A DNA stretch of 64,000 nucleotides from Lepas anatifera. Taxonomy: Eukaryota; Arthropoda; Thecostraca; Lepadidae. Each line of letters begins with the position of its first letter. Within the stretch, counting starts at the first letter, position 1. Location: positions 62,001-126,000 of the forward strand of contig JAOTON010002103.1 of assembly GCA_034440635.1 (NCBI GenBank). The letters are read 5' to 3'. Under the pieces are notes generated by a model, which was not told where the DNA came from, did no database searches, and was given only the letters and a program-made list of their open reading frames with translations. Positions 31,628 through 42,975 of this stretch are shown piece after piece. The translations under genes were made by a program, and so were the position numbers.

Positions 31628-32712
31628 CAGTAATGTCCTTCACCCAGTAATGTCCTTCATCCAGTAATGTCCTTCAACCAGTAATGTCCTTCACCCAGTA
31701 ATGTCCTTCATCCAGTAATGTCCTTCACCCAGTAATGTCCTTCATCCATTAATATCCTTCACCCAGTAATATCCTTCATCCAGTAATGTCCTTCACCCAG
31801 TAATGTTCTTCACCCAGTAATGTCCTTCATCCAGTAATGTCCTTCACCTAGAAATGTCCTTCACCCAGTGATGTCCTTCATCTAGAAATGTCCTTCACCC
31901 AGTGCTATCCTTCATCCAGTAATGTCCTTCACCCAGTAATGTCCTTCACCTAGAAATGTCCTTCACCCAGTGATGTCCTTCACCTAGAAATGTCCTTCAT
32001 CCAGTAATGTCCTTCGCCCAGTATTGTCCTTCACCCAGTAATGTCCTTTACCCAGTAATATCCTTCATCCAGTAATGTCCTTCACCCAGTAATGTCCTTC
32101 ATCCAGCAATGTCCTTCACCCAGTGATGTCCTTCACCCAGTTCACCTAGAAATGTCCTTCATTTAGAAATGTCCTTCATCCAGTAATATCCTTCATCCAG
32201 TATTATCCTTCATCCAGTAATGTCCTTCGCCCGGTAATGTCCTTCACCCAGTAATATCCTTCATCCAGTAATGTCCTTCACCCAGTAAAGTCTCACCCAG
32301 TAATTTCCTTCACCCAGTAATGCCCTTCACCCAGTAATATCCTTCATCCAGTAATGTCCTTCACCCAGTAATGTCCTTCACCCAGTAATGTCCTTCACCC
32401 AGTAATGCCCTTCACCCAGTAATATCCTTCACCTAGAAATGTCCTTCACCCAGCGATGTCCTTCACCTAGAAATGTCCTTCAGCCAGTAATATCCTTTAT
32501 CCAGTAATGTCCTTCACCCAATAATGTCCTTCACCCAGTAATGCCCTTCACCCAGTAATATCCTTCATCCAGTAATGTCCTTCACCCAGTAATGTCCTTC
32601 ATCCAGCAATGTCCTTCACCCAGTGATGTCCTTCACCCAGTTATGTCCTTCACCTAGAAATGTCCTTCGTCTAGAAATGTCCGTTACCTAGTAATGTCCC
32701 TTAATCGGTAAT
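31628..32712. repeat. 17-bp minisatellite, ~63 copies
   Basis: The consensus is CCAGTAATGTCCTTCAC, with CAG starts 17 bp apart (31628, 31645, 31662). Common variants are CATCCAG, CACCTAGAAATG, ATATCC and TGATGTCC. Variants recur in the same order over several hundred bases (about 32030-32130 and 32530-32640), which indicates higher-order duplication. No flanking cas-like genes and no spacers, so it is not CRISPR. Confidence 0.97.
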
Positions 32713-33222
32713 ATCCTGGTATTTTTTATTTGACCCGCTGAATTACAGGGCAGTTGAATAACGGGTACTTCAAAGTTTCGTACCCAAAGTGATCAGAATC
32801 ATAGTTTAGTACCAGTTTTAGTGTAACATACTAGGAATATGCTAGAAATAATACTAGTCTAGTACAATCCTATAAGGTAAACACAAACGGCCACAGCTGG
32901 TGACTGTGGTATTTGTTTGTACCCAAAACATACAGGGGAGTAGTGCGTAGGTAAGATTGAAGATTTGATGGTTGTCAATATTTTTGTGGTCCATTTATTC
33001 GTTTTTGAATGTTTTCGAACGAGCCCAAATGCTATTCGAATAATCTATGTAACCTTCCAACAGGGAAAGAGTTGGCGACGCCATATGAACCTGGCAGTTG
33101 GTGCGTCGATAAGCCCCAAAAAGTATTAAATAATTTATGTAGTTGTGCCATGTAGTTAATGAGCGGAGGTGCGATGTCGGCCAATAGCGGTACGCGACCG
33201 GTAAATACGACTGCGTAGCGGG
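32713..33222. other. intergenic, nothing recognised
   Basis: No repeat or coding similarity seen. A 76-codon minus-strand frame is not recognisable. Confidence 0.5.
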
Positions 33223-33448
33223 CATTGGCGGATCAGGATCTCAGATCGGAGGGGACACCTTGCGTGGGGGGGAGATCTGGACCAAGGGGATACCACTTTT
33301 GACCGATAAATCCTATCAAGTGGGCGCCAAATTCTATCTCGGAGCGCTGTTTTCGCATTAGGGAAGGGGAGCTATATTTCAGGGGGCGCCATCGACGCTT
33401 CAGAGGGTTAATGGGGGGCATCTGCCCTACCCCCTGGATCCGCCTATG
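33223..33448 (+). mobile_element. GGATCC-end MITE, copy 5
   Basis: Ends CATTGGCGGATC and GGATCCGCCTATG. The body has ACCGATAAATCCTATCA and GGGGGCGCCATCGACGCTTC, matching the family. Confidence 0.85.
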
Positions 33449-33663
33449 GTACCGGGTTGGTAGTGGGTATGCTGCAGGTGAAGACATTTGCCACGCCGGC
33501 TGACGTAGGGGTGCGCTACCGGCGAGCTCTAGTGCAAACCGGCTGGCAGGGTTGCGCTACTTGTGAGAATTGGTGTGATGTCGGCTAGTGTGGGAAAACA
33601 TCGCAAAACAATTACAATCGGCTAAAAGTGGTTACAATTTAGCCACTTGGGGGACCATGGCAA

Positions 33664-34046
33664 GGGCGGATCCAGCATTTTTTTAAAAGAAGGTCGGGTT
33701 TAAATCGCAGGAGCCCTCGCGCGGGGTCCTCATTTTTCATTTATCAAGGGTGAAACCTTTGAACAAATCATCTTTTAGGTGTGTATTCATACGTACTTAT
33801 ACAATAAATTTTGATACATTCGGTGGATCCCAGATTAGGTTGGAGGCCCCGAGACCAATGTCTGTGGAGTTTGGACTTCCTGAATTTACCGTGGGAACGC
33901 CCATCGATCATAGAAGGAGCCCCCTGCGGAGGGCCTTTTGCCGTGCTCAAGCCCAGGCTTTTGGTGCGAGGTCGCCCCATCGCCGCCCATCCCCTTGGAT
34001 CCGACCCTGGAGCATGGCTGTATATTTACTCCTGGATCCGCCTCTG
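33664..34046. mobile_element. second GGATCC-end element, different body
   Basis: It starts GGGCGGATCCAGCA and ends CTGGATCCGCCTCTG, so the ends resemble the family above. The 383-bp body is unrelated, and includes GGTGGATCCCAG and CCCCTTGGATCCGACCC. It may be another subfamily using the same transposase. Confidence 0.55.
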
Positions 34047-34146
34047 CATTTGGCAAAAGCTTCCTTGAGAGCTAAAAGTATGAAGGGTGCATATTTTCAT
34101 CAACGTTCAACGAATACATTGTGTTTTGCACATTCAGATTATATGA

Positions 34147-34245
34147 AAAGTTTGGCCGCCCCTAGGATTCGAACCCACGCCTGAAAATGGCACCAAAACA
34201 TGTGTTCGGTTTTTGTCGTCTAGCACGCTGGGCAATATCACGGCT
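34147..34245 (-). repeat. tRNA-derived SINE
   Basis: On the minus strand: an A-box-like segment GATATTGCCCAGCGTGCTAG and, about 45 bases on, a perfect B box GGTTCGAATCC followed by TAGGGGCGGCC. Spacing fits a tRNA promoter, while the cloverleaf is incomplete. The AT-rich 3' part of the SINE probably runs down to about 34050. Confidence 0.7.
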
Positions 34246-34441
34246 GGCGGTTTTGACCCAGAAAATGAAAACAAAAATGTTTTGGCTTTCATTTGAATGG
34301 CTTTTTATGAACTGCCACGGTGTCTAAGACCCTCTCCCGAGGCTCTAGATTGCAAACTTTTAAGACGTGTTTCCTATGGACTAGTCGAAAATGCCAGCAT
34401 TTTAGTAGGAAAAACTTTGAGCCCCCCCCGGCTGAATTTAT

Positions 34442-35125
34442 TCAGATTTCGTACTGGTATTTTCTGTAGCACTCGATAGTTCCAATTTTCAAGATCAGTT
34501 GCGATCCGTGGTGGGTGATTTGGCGGGGTTTTCCATGCCTGGCGCACTCAGACATGCAATCACAGACTGGATGATAAGCTTCCAGTAAGTGGGCGAGATA
34601 CATTTCGAGGCCCCCCGGCCACAAGCCCTCTCCAGTCGAGTGAGTGCACTCACCCAGTGAGCTAAGAGAACAACGCAGGATGCATCTGAATCGTGTCAAA
34701 TCTAGGATATAGAGAAACCGCATGTTGTCAATGTGAGCTGTGCTTGATGAAACCTCACCCTCTGTGGTGGAGAGCCGCACCAGCGAGCGTGGATGTATGC
34801 ACGGACCCAAGTGTAAGCGGGAGCGTGGATGTATGTAACATACGCACGAACCCGAGTGTAAACGCATGGGATGCTGTGAGGCGAAAGCAGAATAAGCGAG
34901 TGACAACGTGAACAGGAGTGTGCGTTGATGGAGTGGATGATAATAGACGCGATGCTCCACGAAGTCAATAAGAGTACATAATGTCACTACACATAAGACT
35001 CGGGTAGAATTAAGTAGACCCTGCGATACCGCCCCGGCGCGCATCCTGGACAAACTGAGCTGTGCGAAGTCACGTGTCAGCCCCACAGTGGACCCCACAC
35101 GATCACTCCGCGCGCCACTGCACAT
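34442..35125 (-). CDS. uncharacterised 227-codon open frame (doubtful)
   Basis: The longest frame in the window without element similarity. I recognise no domain. Composition is Cys-, His-, Ser- and Leu-rich, and the middle (CYIHPRSRLHLGPCIHPRSL) reflects a short DNA duplication of GAGCGTGGATGTATG at about 34785 and 34830. A plus-strand frame overlaps it. There is a poor A-box-like GTTCTCTTAGCTCACTGGGT at about 34673-34654 (minus). It is more likely a chance frame across repeat DNA than a gene. Confidence 0.12.
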   Translation of the reverse strand: MCSGARSDRVGSTVGLTRDFAQLSLSRMRAGAVSQGLLNSTRVLCVVTLCTLIDFVEHRVYYHPLHQRTLLFTLSLAYSAFASQHPMRLHSGSCVCYIHPRSRLHLGPCIHPRSLVRLSTTEGEVSSSTAHIDNMRFLYILDLTRFRCILRCSLSSLGECTHSTGEGLWPGGLEMYLAHLLEAYHPVCDCMSECARHGKPRQITHHGSQLILKIGTIECYRKYQYEI

Positions 35126-35295
35126 TCCCCGCGCTCCTATTGTGAGACCAGCTCAATAATGTGGGTGTCACAGGCCACAAGGCATCACGACTTTTGAATG
35201 ATTTTGTGTCTCTAACCTTTGAAATAAACATAACATAAACATAAAACAGTAATCAAAGCCTTGATACCGTAGTGGCAGACATTGTTTACAAGTTT

Positions 35296-35420
35296 GAATG
35301 ATATGCAGCATGGCCCTGAGGGTTCTTATGCAACATTGTCCTAAATTTATGGCTTCTCTATGACCCTTGAAGAATTTAGGACCACGGCATGACCATAGAA
35401 GTTCATGCTGCATATCATTC
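35296..35420. repeat. 125-bp inverted repeat with 17-bp arms
   Basis: GAATGATATGCAGCATG (35296-35312) and its exact complement (35404-35420) enclose 91 bases. The interior is also partly self-complementary (CCTAAATT with AATTTAGG). It may be a very small MITE or a stem-loop. Confidence 0.8.
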
Positions 35421-35687
35421 GGCTCATTGGGTCAACACAAAAATATTGATTTCCTTGGCTTTGTTTCTGGTGTTGTAGTTCCTGATTTATAATGTATTGC
35501 GTTGATCGGTTTAGATTGGACCCGTTTTGGCCCCTGTGACGTCACAATTGAAGGGACAGGTTTTAGCTTCGTATAAGGGTAGAAGATGGTACAGCGGTTT
35601 CAACTCTCTCCCAATTTTTCATCACCATTTGTTCAGGAGATGATAGAACTGACCCCTCCCCGGACGGTGGTGGATGCCAAAAGAGCC

Positions 35688-35764
35688 CAGGTGGCGCCAA
35701 AGAGGCCAGACAGTGTCGAAGGGCCTAGGCGGTGCCGAAAAGCCCAGGCGGTGTCAGGGTGTGG
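35688..35764. repeat. 19-bp degenerate tandem repeat, 4 copies
   Basis: Units such as AGGCGGTGCCGAAAAGCCC, AGGTGGCGCCAAAGAGGCC and AGACAGTGTCGAAGGGCCT. Confidence 0.75.
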
Positions 35765-36189
35765 CCATGGTTCAAGCCTTTTGGCAGGCCACGTATTGCG
35801 GTACAGTAAAGCTGCACTTTAATACTCGCGAGGTATGACTGAGGTACAAACCTCACAGTGTGGTGGTTCTGCACGGCCTGTCCATAAGATGTAAAGAACC
35901 AGCCAAATTCGAGAAAACCTGCCAAACTCGCGAATGAAAACAAAATCAGGTCTTATAATCAGTGCTTATCTCGTTAGTTGTTATCTCATAAAATTTTCTA
36001 TGTTCTGCTCATAGGGAACCGAACAAGGCGTTCCCGTCGAACCCAGCTTTCTCTCACGATTTTGTGCTGTTGCGGGGGAATACAATGCCGTCAAATCCCC
36101 ACACAATTCAATGGTGGCAATAACTCATCTAAAGCCGCCTCCAGCTGGCCTTTCTAATATACAGTCTCCACATTTGCATCAGGCTAATG

Positions 36190-36420
36190 CGTTGAAAGAA
36201 GTGGGCGGCGGCGCGGGAGTTCAGTGCCTGCCCCGATACCTGCAGCCCCCGCGTCTGCCAATAACGGCCGCCCGGTCAAGCGCGGGATATGGGCCGCGGC
36301 CGGGCTGCGCCGGGCCGGCTGGCTGCGCCCGTTTGGTATTCGCGGCGGCCGTTGCCGGACATCTACAGGCACTGGGCCACCAGAGTCGGCCCGAACACAC
36401 CCAGCTGTGTTCTATATGCA
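36190..36420. other. CpG-rich island without a recognisable gene
   Basis: A strongly GC- and CpG-rich block in an otherwise AT-balanced region. All six frames contain medium-length openings, as expected of GC-rich DNA. I see no start plus donor arrangement that would make a first exon. It could be a promoter island or part of a mobile element. Confidence 0.5.
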
Positions 36421-36611
36421 GCAACCGGACCCAGCCAGCAGCCGCGCCGGAAAACAATCTCTCTCTGAAATATTGCAATAACGCAAGACTACCAGAGCGG
36501 ATTAATTCCATTTCAGCAGCTCCTTCTCTTTGCTCTATCTGAAATGATGAGTTCTCGAAAGGCCTGTTATAGATAGGGTGCCATAAACCGCAGAGTGTTG
36601 TGGGAAAGGCC

Positions 36612-37132
36612 TAGGAACCCTAAAAAGATGATAAAACAGAAAACAGTAAAAGCGCTAAAAAAACTAAAACAACCCACCCGTTGGCAAAAAGGCCAAAAAG
36701 CTCAAATATAAAATCATACGACGAAGGCAGCCAAAAAAACTAAGGTCCAGAAACTGAAACGTTTAAACCCTAAAAATCCCCAAAAAAGCTAAGGCAAGGA
36801 AAATATAAATAAAAAGGCGTGGGATCAGGTAAAGGCAACGTTTCGGCCCTTGACCGTCGTCAGGCGTCAGGCACTCCTCGCCTGATGACCGTCAAGGGGC
36901 GAAACGTTGCGTTTACCTCATCCCACGCCTTTTTCTTTATTTTTACCTTGTCTTAGTCTTTTTGGGCTTTTGAGGGCTTAGGCGCTTTAGTTTATAGATT
37001 TGGGCTTATTTGACTGCCTTCGTCTTATGATTTTAATATTTTAGCTTTTTTTGGCATTTTTTCCGACGAGAGGGTCTTTACGCCTATTAGCGTTTTTACT
37101 GTCTTCTGTTTTATCATCTTTTTCGGGTCCTA
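36612..37132. repeat. 520-bp imperfect palindrome with PLE-like centre
   Basis: The left arm (from TAGGAACCCTAAAAAGATG) and right arm (ending CTTTTTCGGGTCCTA) are complementary along about 255 bp with indels: ATGATAAAACAGAAAACAG pairs with CTGTCTTCTGTTTTATCAT, and GGCGTGGGATCAGGTAAAGG with the complement at about 36915-36929. The centre at about 36868 joins two inverted copies of CTGAYGAC..GTCAAGG..CGAAACGTTG, a word typical of PLE ends. The arms are A-rich on one strand. Confidence 0.85.
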
Positions 37133-37477
37133 AGTCACTCCCGCAACCATCTATCTGAGATGGGCTAACTCAGGAATGCTGGAGAGGTCGACAAGACTGC
37201 GCGTCGTTAGTATTTTCTGTGCGGGCGCGTGATAGGGCCTATCTCAGAGACAGCAGCCGTGCCAGGTCTCGCATCGTGCCGCCGGAAAAGGATCGAGTCA
37301 GAACGCCACTCGGCCCCTGACATTGCGCCCGGGCCACACACAGTGTGTTGGTGATGTGACGGTTATCGGCAGCGAAGCGCCGTCCTACTGGAAACCTCTG
37401 GAAACAAGCTTACCGCAGGAGAACACATTTGCTTAGAAGGGAAAACGGAAATGTGAGCAAGCTAGTTACTTTTGTAA
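37133..37477. other. intergenic, nothing recognised
   Basis: GC-rich in its second half; no repeat or gene seen. Confidence 0.5.
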
Positions 37478-39440
37478 TGAGTAGTTAGCAGAGGTGCACC
37501 GGATTTTTTATGAGTGCTTAACAGAGGTGCACCGGAAGTTTTATGGGTGCTTAACAGAGGTGCACCGGAATTTTAATGAGTGGTTAGCCGAGATTAAATG
37601 GATGTTTTATGAGTGCTAAGCAGAGGTGGACCGGCTTTTTAATGAGTAGGTGGCAGGGGTGTACCGATCTTTAATGCGTGATTAGCAGATGTAGAAAGGA
37701 TTTTAAATGAGTGGTTAGCAGAGGTGCGCCAGATGTTTAGTGAGTGGTTAGCAGAGGTGCGCCGGATGTTTAGTGAGTGGTTAGCAGAGGTGCGCCGGGT
37801 GTTTAGCGGGTGGTAAGCAGAGGTGCGCCGGATGTTTAGTGAGTGTTAGCAGAGGTGCGCCGGATGTTTAGCGGGTGGTTAGCAGAGGTGCGCCGGATGT
37901 TTAGCGGGTGGTAAGCAGAGGTGCGCCGGATGTTTAGCGGGTGGTAAGCAGAGGTGCGCCGGATGTTTAGTGAATGGTTAGCAGAGGTGCGCCGGATGTT
38001 TAGTGAGTGGTTAGCAGAGGTGCGCCGGATGTTTAGCGGGTGGTTGGCAGAGGTGCACCGGATGTTTAGCGGGTGGTAAGCAGAGGTGCGCCGGATGTTT
38101 AGTGGGTGGTTAGCAGAGGTGCGCCGGATGTTTAGTGGGTGGTTAGCAGAGGTGCGCCGGATGTTTAGCGGGTGGTTAGCAGAGGTGCGCCGGATGTTTA
38201 GTGAGTGGTTAGCAGAGGTGCGTCGGATGTTTAGTGGGTGTTTAGCAGAGGTGCGCCGGATGTTTAGTGGGTGGTTAGCAGAGGTGCGCCGGATGTTTAG
38301 TGGGTGGTTAGCAGAGGTGCGCCGGATGTTTAGTGGGTGGTTAGCAGAGGTGCGTCGGATGTTTAGTGGGTGGTTAGCAGAGGTGCGCCGGATGTTTAGC
38401 GGGTGGTAAGCAGAGGTGCGCCGGATGTTTAGCGGGTGGTAAGCAGAGGTGCGCCGGATGTTTAGTGAGTGGTTAGCAGAGGTGCGTCGGATGTTTAGTG
38501 GGTGGTAAGCAGAGGTGCGTCGGATGTTTAGTGGGTGGTTAGCAGAGGTGCGCCGGATGTTTAGCGGGTGGTAAGCAGAGGTGCGCCGGATGTTTAGTGA
38601 GTGGTTAGCAGAGGTGCGTCGGATGTTTAGTGGGTGTTTAGCAGAGGTGCGCCGGATGTTTAGTGGGTGGTTAGCAGAGGTGCGCCGGATGTTTAGTGGG
38701 TGGTTAGCAGAGGTGCGTCGGTTGTTTAGTGGATGGTTAGCAGAGCTGCGCCGGATGTTTAGTGGGTGGTTAGCAGAGGTGCGTCGGATGTTTAGTGGGT
38801 GGTTAGCAGAGGTGCGCCGGATATTTAGTGGGTGGTTAGCAGAGGTGCGCCGGATGTTTAGTGGGTGGTTAGCAGAGGTGCGTCGGATGTTTAGCGGGTG
38901 GTAAGCAGAGGGGCGTCGGATGTTTAGTGGATGGTTAGCAGAGGTGCACCGGATGTTTAGTGGGTGGTTAGCAGAGGTGCGTCGGATCTTAAGTGGATGG
39001 TTAGCAGAGGTGCGCCGGATGTTTAGTGGATGGTTAGCAGAGGTGCGCCAGATGTTTAGTGGGTGGTTAGCAGAGGTGCGCCGGATGTTTAGTGGGTGGT
39101 TAGCAGAGGTGCGTCGGATGTTTAGCGGGTGGTAAGCAGAGGGGCGTCGGATGTTTAGTGGATGGTTAGCAGAGGTGCACCGGATGTTTAGTGGGTGGTT
39201 AGCAGAGGTGCGTCGGATCTTAAGTGGATGGTTAGCAGAAGTGCGCCGGATGTTTAGTGGATGGTTAGCAGAGGTGCGCCAGATGTTTAGTGGGTGGTTA
39301 GCAGAGGTGCGCCGGATGTTTAGTGGGTGGTTAGCAGAGGTGCGCCGGATGTTTAGTGGGTGGTTAGCAGAGGTGGATCGGATTCCGGCACGCCCTGGAC
39401 TATCAGGGCGGATTTGTCATTTTACCGGAATCAGAAATTG
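37478..39440. repeat. 33-bp minisatellite, ~58 copies, with higher-order units
   Basis: The unit, GGTTAGCAGAGGTGCGCCGG plus ATGTTTAGTGGGT, repeats every 33 bp. The left ~240 bases are strongly diverged and the remainder is nearly uniform. A 7-unit block (231 bp) containing the markers GGGGCGTCGG, GTGCACCGG and CGGATCTTAAGTGG occurs at about 38886 and again at about 39117. A second similarity has a 495-bp (15-unit) offset, between about 38086 and 38581. In plus-strand phase the unit reads MFSGWLAEVRR and stays in one frame, broken only where GGTTAG has become GGTAAG (a stop). Confidence 0.95.
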
Positions 39441-41343
39441 TGGATTTGTCATTTTACCGGTCCTAGCTGAAATTGTGCCGGATGTTTAGGATTATTAGAA
39501 TGTAGCTGAAAATGTTTAGGATTATTTTTCACATTCTTTTTTTTACGGTGCAATGAAAAACATGCGCGATATAATGTTAAAAGATGGATTGATCATTGTG
39601 CTCCATGTTAGAGCTTCTGATTAGGGCTGCCTGGTCAAATATTTAATATGTTATGAAACATAGATAAAACTTGGTTCGATCGCCGTGACCAAGAAAAGAA
39701 ATTTCTTGAGGTCATATATCATATTGTCGGAGGAACCTCAGCTGTACCCGTCCCTTTTATGGGAATGTGGCACCTTTACAACATGATTTTAACTGATATA
39801 GCCAAGTTGTAAAGCATGCGGGAAAATCCGGTACTCTATCATTTGCCTTGAAACTAAAAATTTCCGTGGAGAAAATCTAAAAACCTACCTGAAATGTACC
39901 AAAAATGTACCCAAGCCAGCAGGCCACAGTTATCAGCTGTTGGCGTGACATGCTGACGTCACGGTGAGTGATAAGTCAATTGAAGCCCTTGAAAGCCTAT
40001 TGAATATGGTAGTAGTTGCCAGATGATGACGTCATCCACAGGCAGAGGTTTATTTCTGACACTATTAAATTCCAGGATTCGACCAATGTTCCACATTCCC
40101 CTTAAAGGGGGTGTCCCACTTTTATTATGGGTTTTGAACTGAGATAGCAGTTTTGTAGAGTGTGTTGAGGAACCACCATTGACTTAGTTAATTTCACCCA
40201 AAGCTCTCGATATAAAATTTCCGCCAGCTTTAAAGTTAAAAGCAAAGGGGCTTATTGGCTTATTTCAAACCCTGAAGGAATACCTTCCATACAGTAGCAA
40301 TAATCTGATTGGTCGTAAGCCCTGAGCCTCACCCACTCGCTGAAAATACCATGCTAGCGAGTGAACCAACATACAACTGCCTGTGGACCGGAAGCCTCGG
40401 GCAAGTTAGCGTCCAGTGTAATACGCAGTTGGGCCAAATTGCGCCCAATGGCTGCAACACACATCACATTCTTCCTGTCCCGGACTTTTCAAAACTAGTC
40501 TCAATTGTTTTTGTCAAAATATAACTCTGAAATTGTTTATTTACATAAGAAATGTGCATTATCGTTTGACCATTCAATAAACACGGCTGCCGCCACGATA
40601 TCTGACGTTCAGTTTTTGCCCCAGTACTTTTTGTACTGCGCAAAAATTGTATCATGCGGAAACGCTGTGAATGGGCTTTTACAGCGAGTCTGTGATCAAG
40701 ATTTGGGATTTCACTGATTATTAAAACTGTCATTTTTATGACGTCACTCATTGCTAGCAAAGAGGAGATATTTATGTTTCTAGCGTATAAAATTGGGAAA
40801 AATATTGTTTCCTGATTTTCAGACCTCTCTTGTTCTTAAATTGTTCCTTGTAGAAACTCGACAAAGTGGTCCATTCCCTTTAAAGGCAGTGTCCCGCCGT
40901 TGTGATGGTTTTCAACTCGGCGTTTTGGAGAGCGTGTCTAGAAACCACAGTTGGCGTATTTATTTCACCCAAAGCTTTCTGTATTACATTTTCCTTGCAA
41001 CCTACAGTTCGAAATAAAAGGCCTTAAGGCCTAAATTCAAAGCACAATGGAATCCCTTTCCATCTGGTTGCAGCGAGCAGGCTATTGTCCTGGTCCTTTG
41101 TTGGATGAGCACAATGACCCTCTTTTCAGCTTTGGGTACCCTGTTTGAGGATTCGATGTCTGTATTAGTGTTTCCATGAAAAGGGTGCAGCAATCCTCCC
41201 ACATGGTATTGGGGTTGTGGGTGGTTTCGGTGCGCAATTTTAGCCGCTTCTGTTTGAATTTAACAATGAGCTTGTGTCCTGGTTTTAGTTCCAATAAGGT
41301 AGGCTCTTGGCTTTCACAGCACAGTTTGGCCGCGCTGGAGCAC
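39441..41343. other. intergenic with a thrice-repeated diverged segment
   Basis: Segments at about 39734-39860, 40093-40240 and 40866-41000 share a layout: CCTTTAAAGG-like start, GTGTCCC, GGTTTT.AACT, GTGT, GAAACCACAGTTG-like and TTTCACCCAAAGCT (the last two clearest in the second and third). They look like relics of one dispersed family. A 24-base duplication of GGATTTGTCATTTTACCGG lies at 39409-39465. No gene seen. Confidence 0.5.
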
Positions 41344-41523
41344 AGCTTTAGGGGAGGGAACTTTGACACAGTATACTCAGTAAAGCTTTTGGGGAGGGAA
41401 CTTTGACACAGTATACTCAGTAAAGCTTTAGGGGAGGGAACTTTGACACAGTATACTCAGTAAAGCTTTTGGGAGGGAACTTTGACACAGTATACTCAGT
41501 ATAGCTTAAGGGGAGGGAACTTT
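41344..41523. repeat. 40-bp minisatellite, 4.5 copies
   Basis: The unit is AGCTTTAGGGGAGGGAACTT plus TGACACAGTATACTCAGTAA, starting at 41344, 41384, 41424, 41464 and 41503. Confidence 0.95.
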
Positions 41524-42975
41524 AAGCCTCCAGACTTTTCAAATTATTGTTGTGGTAAGATCTTGCCGCTCGTTTTTTGTGACGTGCCTTGTGGGCGTGT
41601 GACATCTGAATATGGCATGTTGACATTGTGCAATACTAATGATATAGAATTTTGTCAAAAGAGAATACTGCGTTCTAGCTCTGCAGACCCTTGGTGGCCC
41701 AGTGCATCCAATGATCTCGTAGTTGGTCCTGATGTTATCTTATGATCCTATAAATATTAGCTTTTGAGGCCACTTCAGTTTTTTTTTCTTTCACGGTGGT
41801 ATGTCTTTGAGTATAGTGTCCCTACTTCCAGTGGGGCTTTTGTCAGCTTGGGTTTTTTTCCTCTGAAAAGAAACGAGCCTGAGTAATGTGTGGGAACTGT
41901 GATGGTATTGGTCCTATTCGAAGTTTTGCGGGCCCTCAGGGATATGGACGTCCACTCTAGCGTTAATGGGGCTCATTAATACAAGGGCCCGTAAGGTGCT
42001 TCACAAGACTCAGGAGCCGCTACAAACCAAGATACCTCTATCTAAAGGTATAAAGGTACAGCTCCCTGCAATGGAATCTCTACTCACTAAACTCAACGGT
42101 TTTCGACTAAGTTTTGTCTAGCTATTGCTGCCTCAGTCGTGATTAGAAATACAGCGAGCGTATTCTGCCCTCACCTTTAGATTGCTGGCCCAAAACTGGT
42201 TGCCGATCTTGTATTTTGAAAGCGATTTAGAGAAATCTCATTTCTATGACTTTCTCGTGGCAATTGCGATTTCTAATAATACTTTGGAGGATATGAGGGT
42301 ACCGAGCATTGGCTGTATTTTGAATCGTGACTCTGTAAGCAATAGTTCGCCAATTATAGGGGAAAAGCTGCCGAGTCTAGTGTGTTTAGATTCAATTTTA
42401 GGGGACTGACTGCACGTTCAAAATTGATGAAGGATAAGGTGCACCAATCTAGCAAAATTACCTAGCATCCTTCCATCCTTCAGACCTGGCCTAGCATCAT
42501 ACCCAGCATCCTTCAGAAACAAAAAGCAATACCTTTATCATCCCTACAAATACAACTTAGATCATGTTTTTTTAGCTTGGGCCTTTTCTTATAGTATGGA
42601 GGTGCAATTATTTGCCTATGTTGTTGTAACCTTAACCCTTTTAGGTTCCTTTCGTTTCCATGTTCCTAGTTAAACATGCAAGGCTCCTTTTAGAAATAAT
42701 TGCAACATGGTGAATCATTGCAACATGGTGTGGCAGCTTTATCTGGCAGTGACAGTCTGGAAGAATTAAAAAAAGATATCCATGGTTGCGGGGTTAGTGT
42801 CAACCAATGTTTGAATGCCAATTAATTAATGTTCCATGAATAAATATTCGGTTTCGTGTATGACTTTCTGTGCAGGTTGTAATTTACTGGTTTATTGATT
42901 TATTTATTCATTTGTTCTTACTTTTTATCATGATTGATTTATGGTATTTATCATTTATTTATTTATTTTGAAACC
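41524..42975. other. intergenic, nothing recognised
   Basis: Short open frames only. A local CATCCTTC duplication lies at about 42460-42510, and TTTATTTATT-rich DNA at 42890-42970. Confidence 0.5.

Noticed and set aside
31628..32712. Possible CRISPR-like regular repeat
   Set aside because: Direct 17-bp tandem units without spacers, in eukaryotic repeat DNA, with no cas-like genes.
36190..36420. Host gene in the CpG-rich block
   Set aside because: Frames are open on both strands because of base composition; no start, donor or domain was found.
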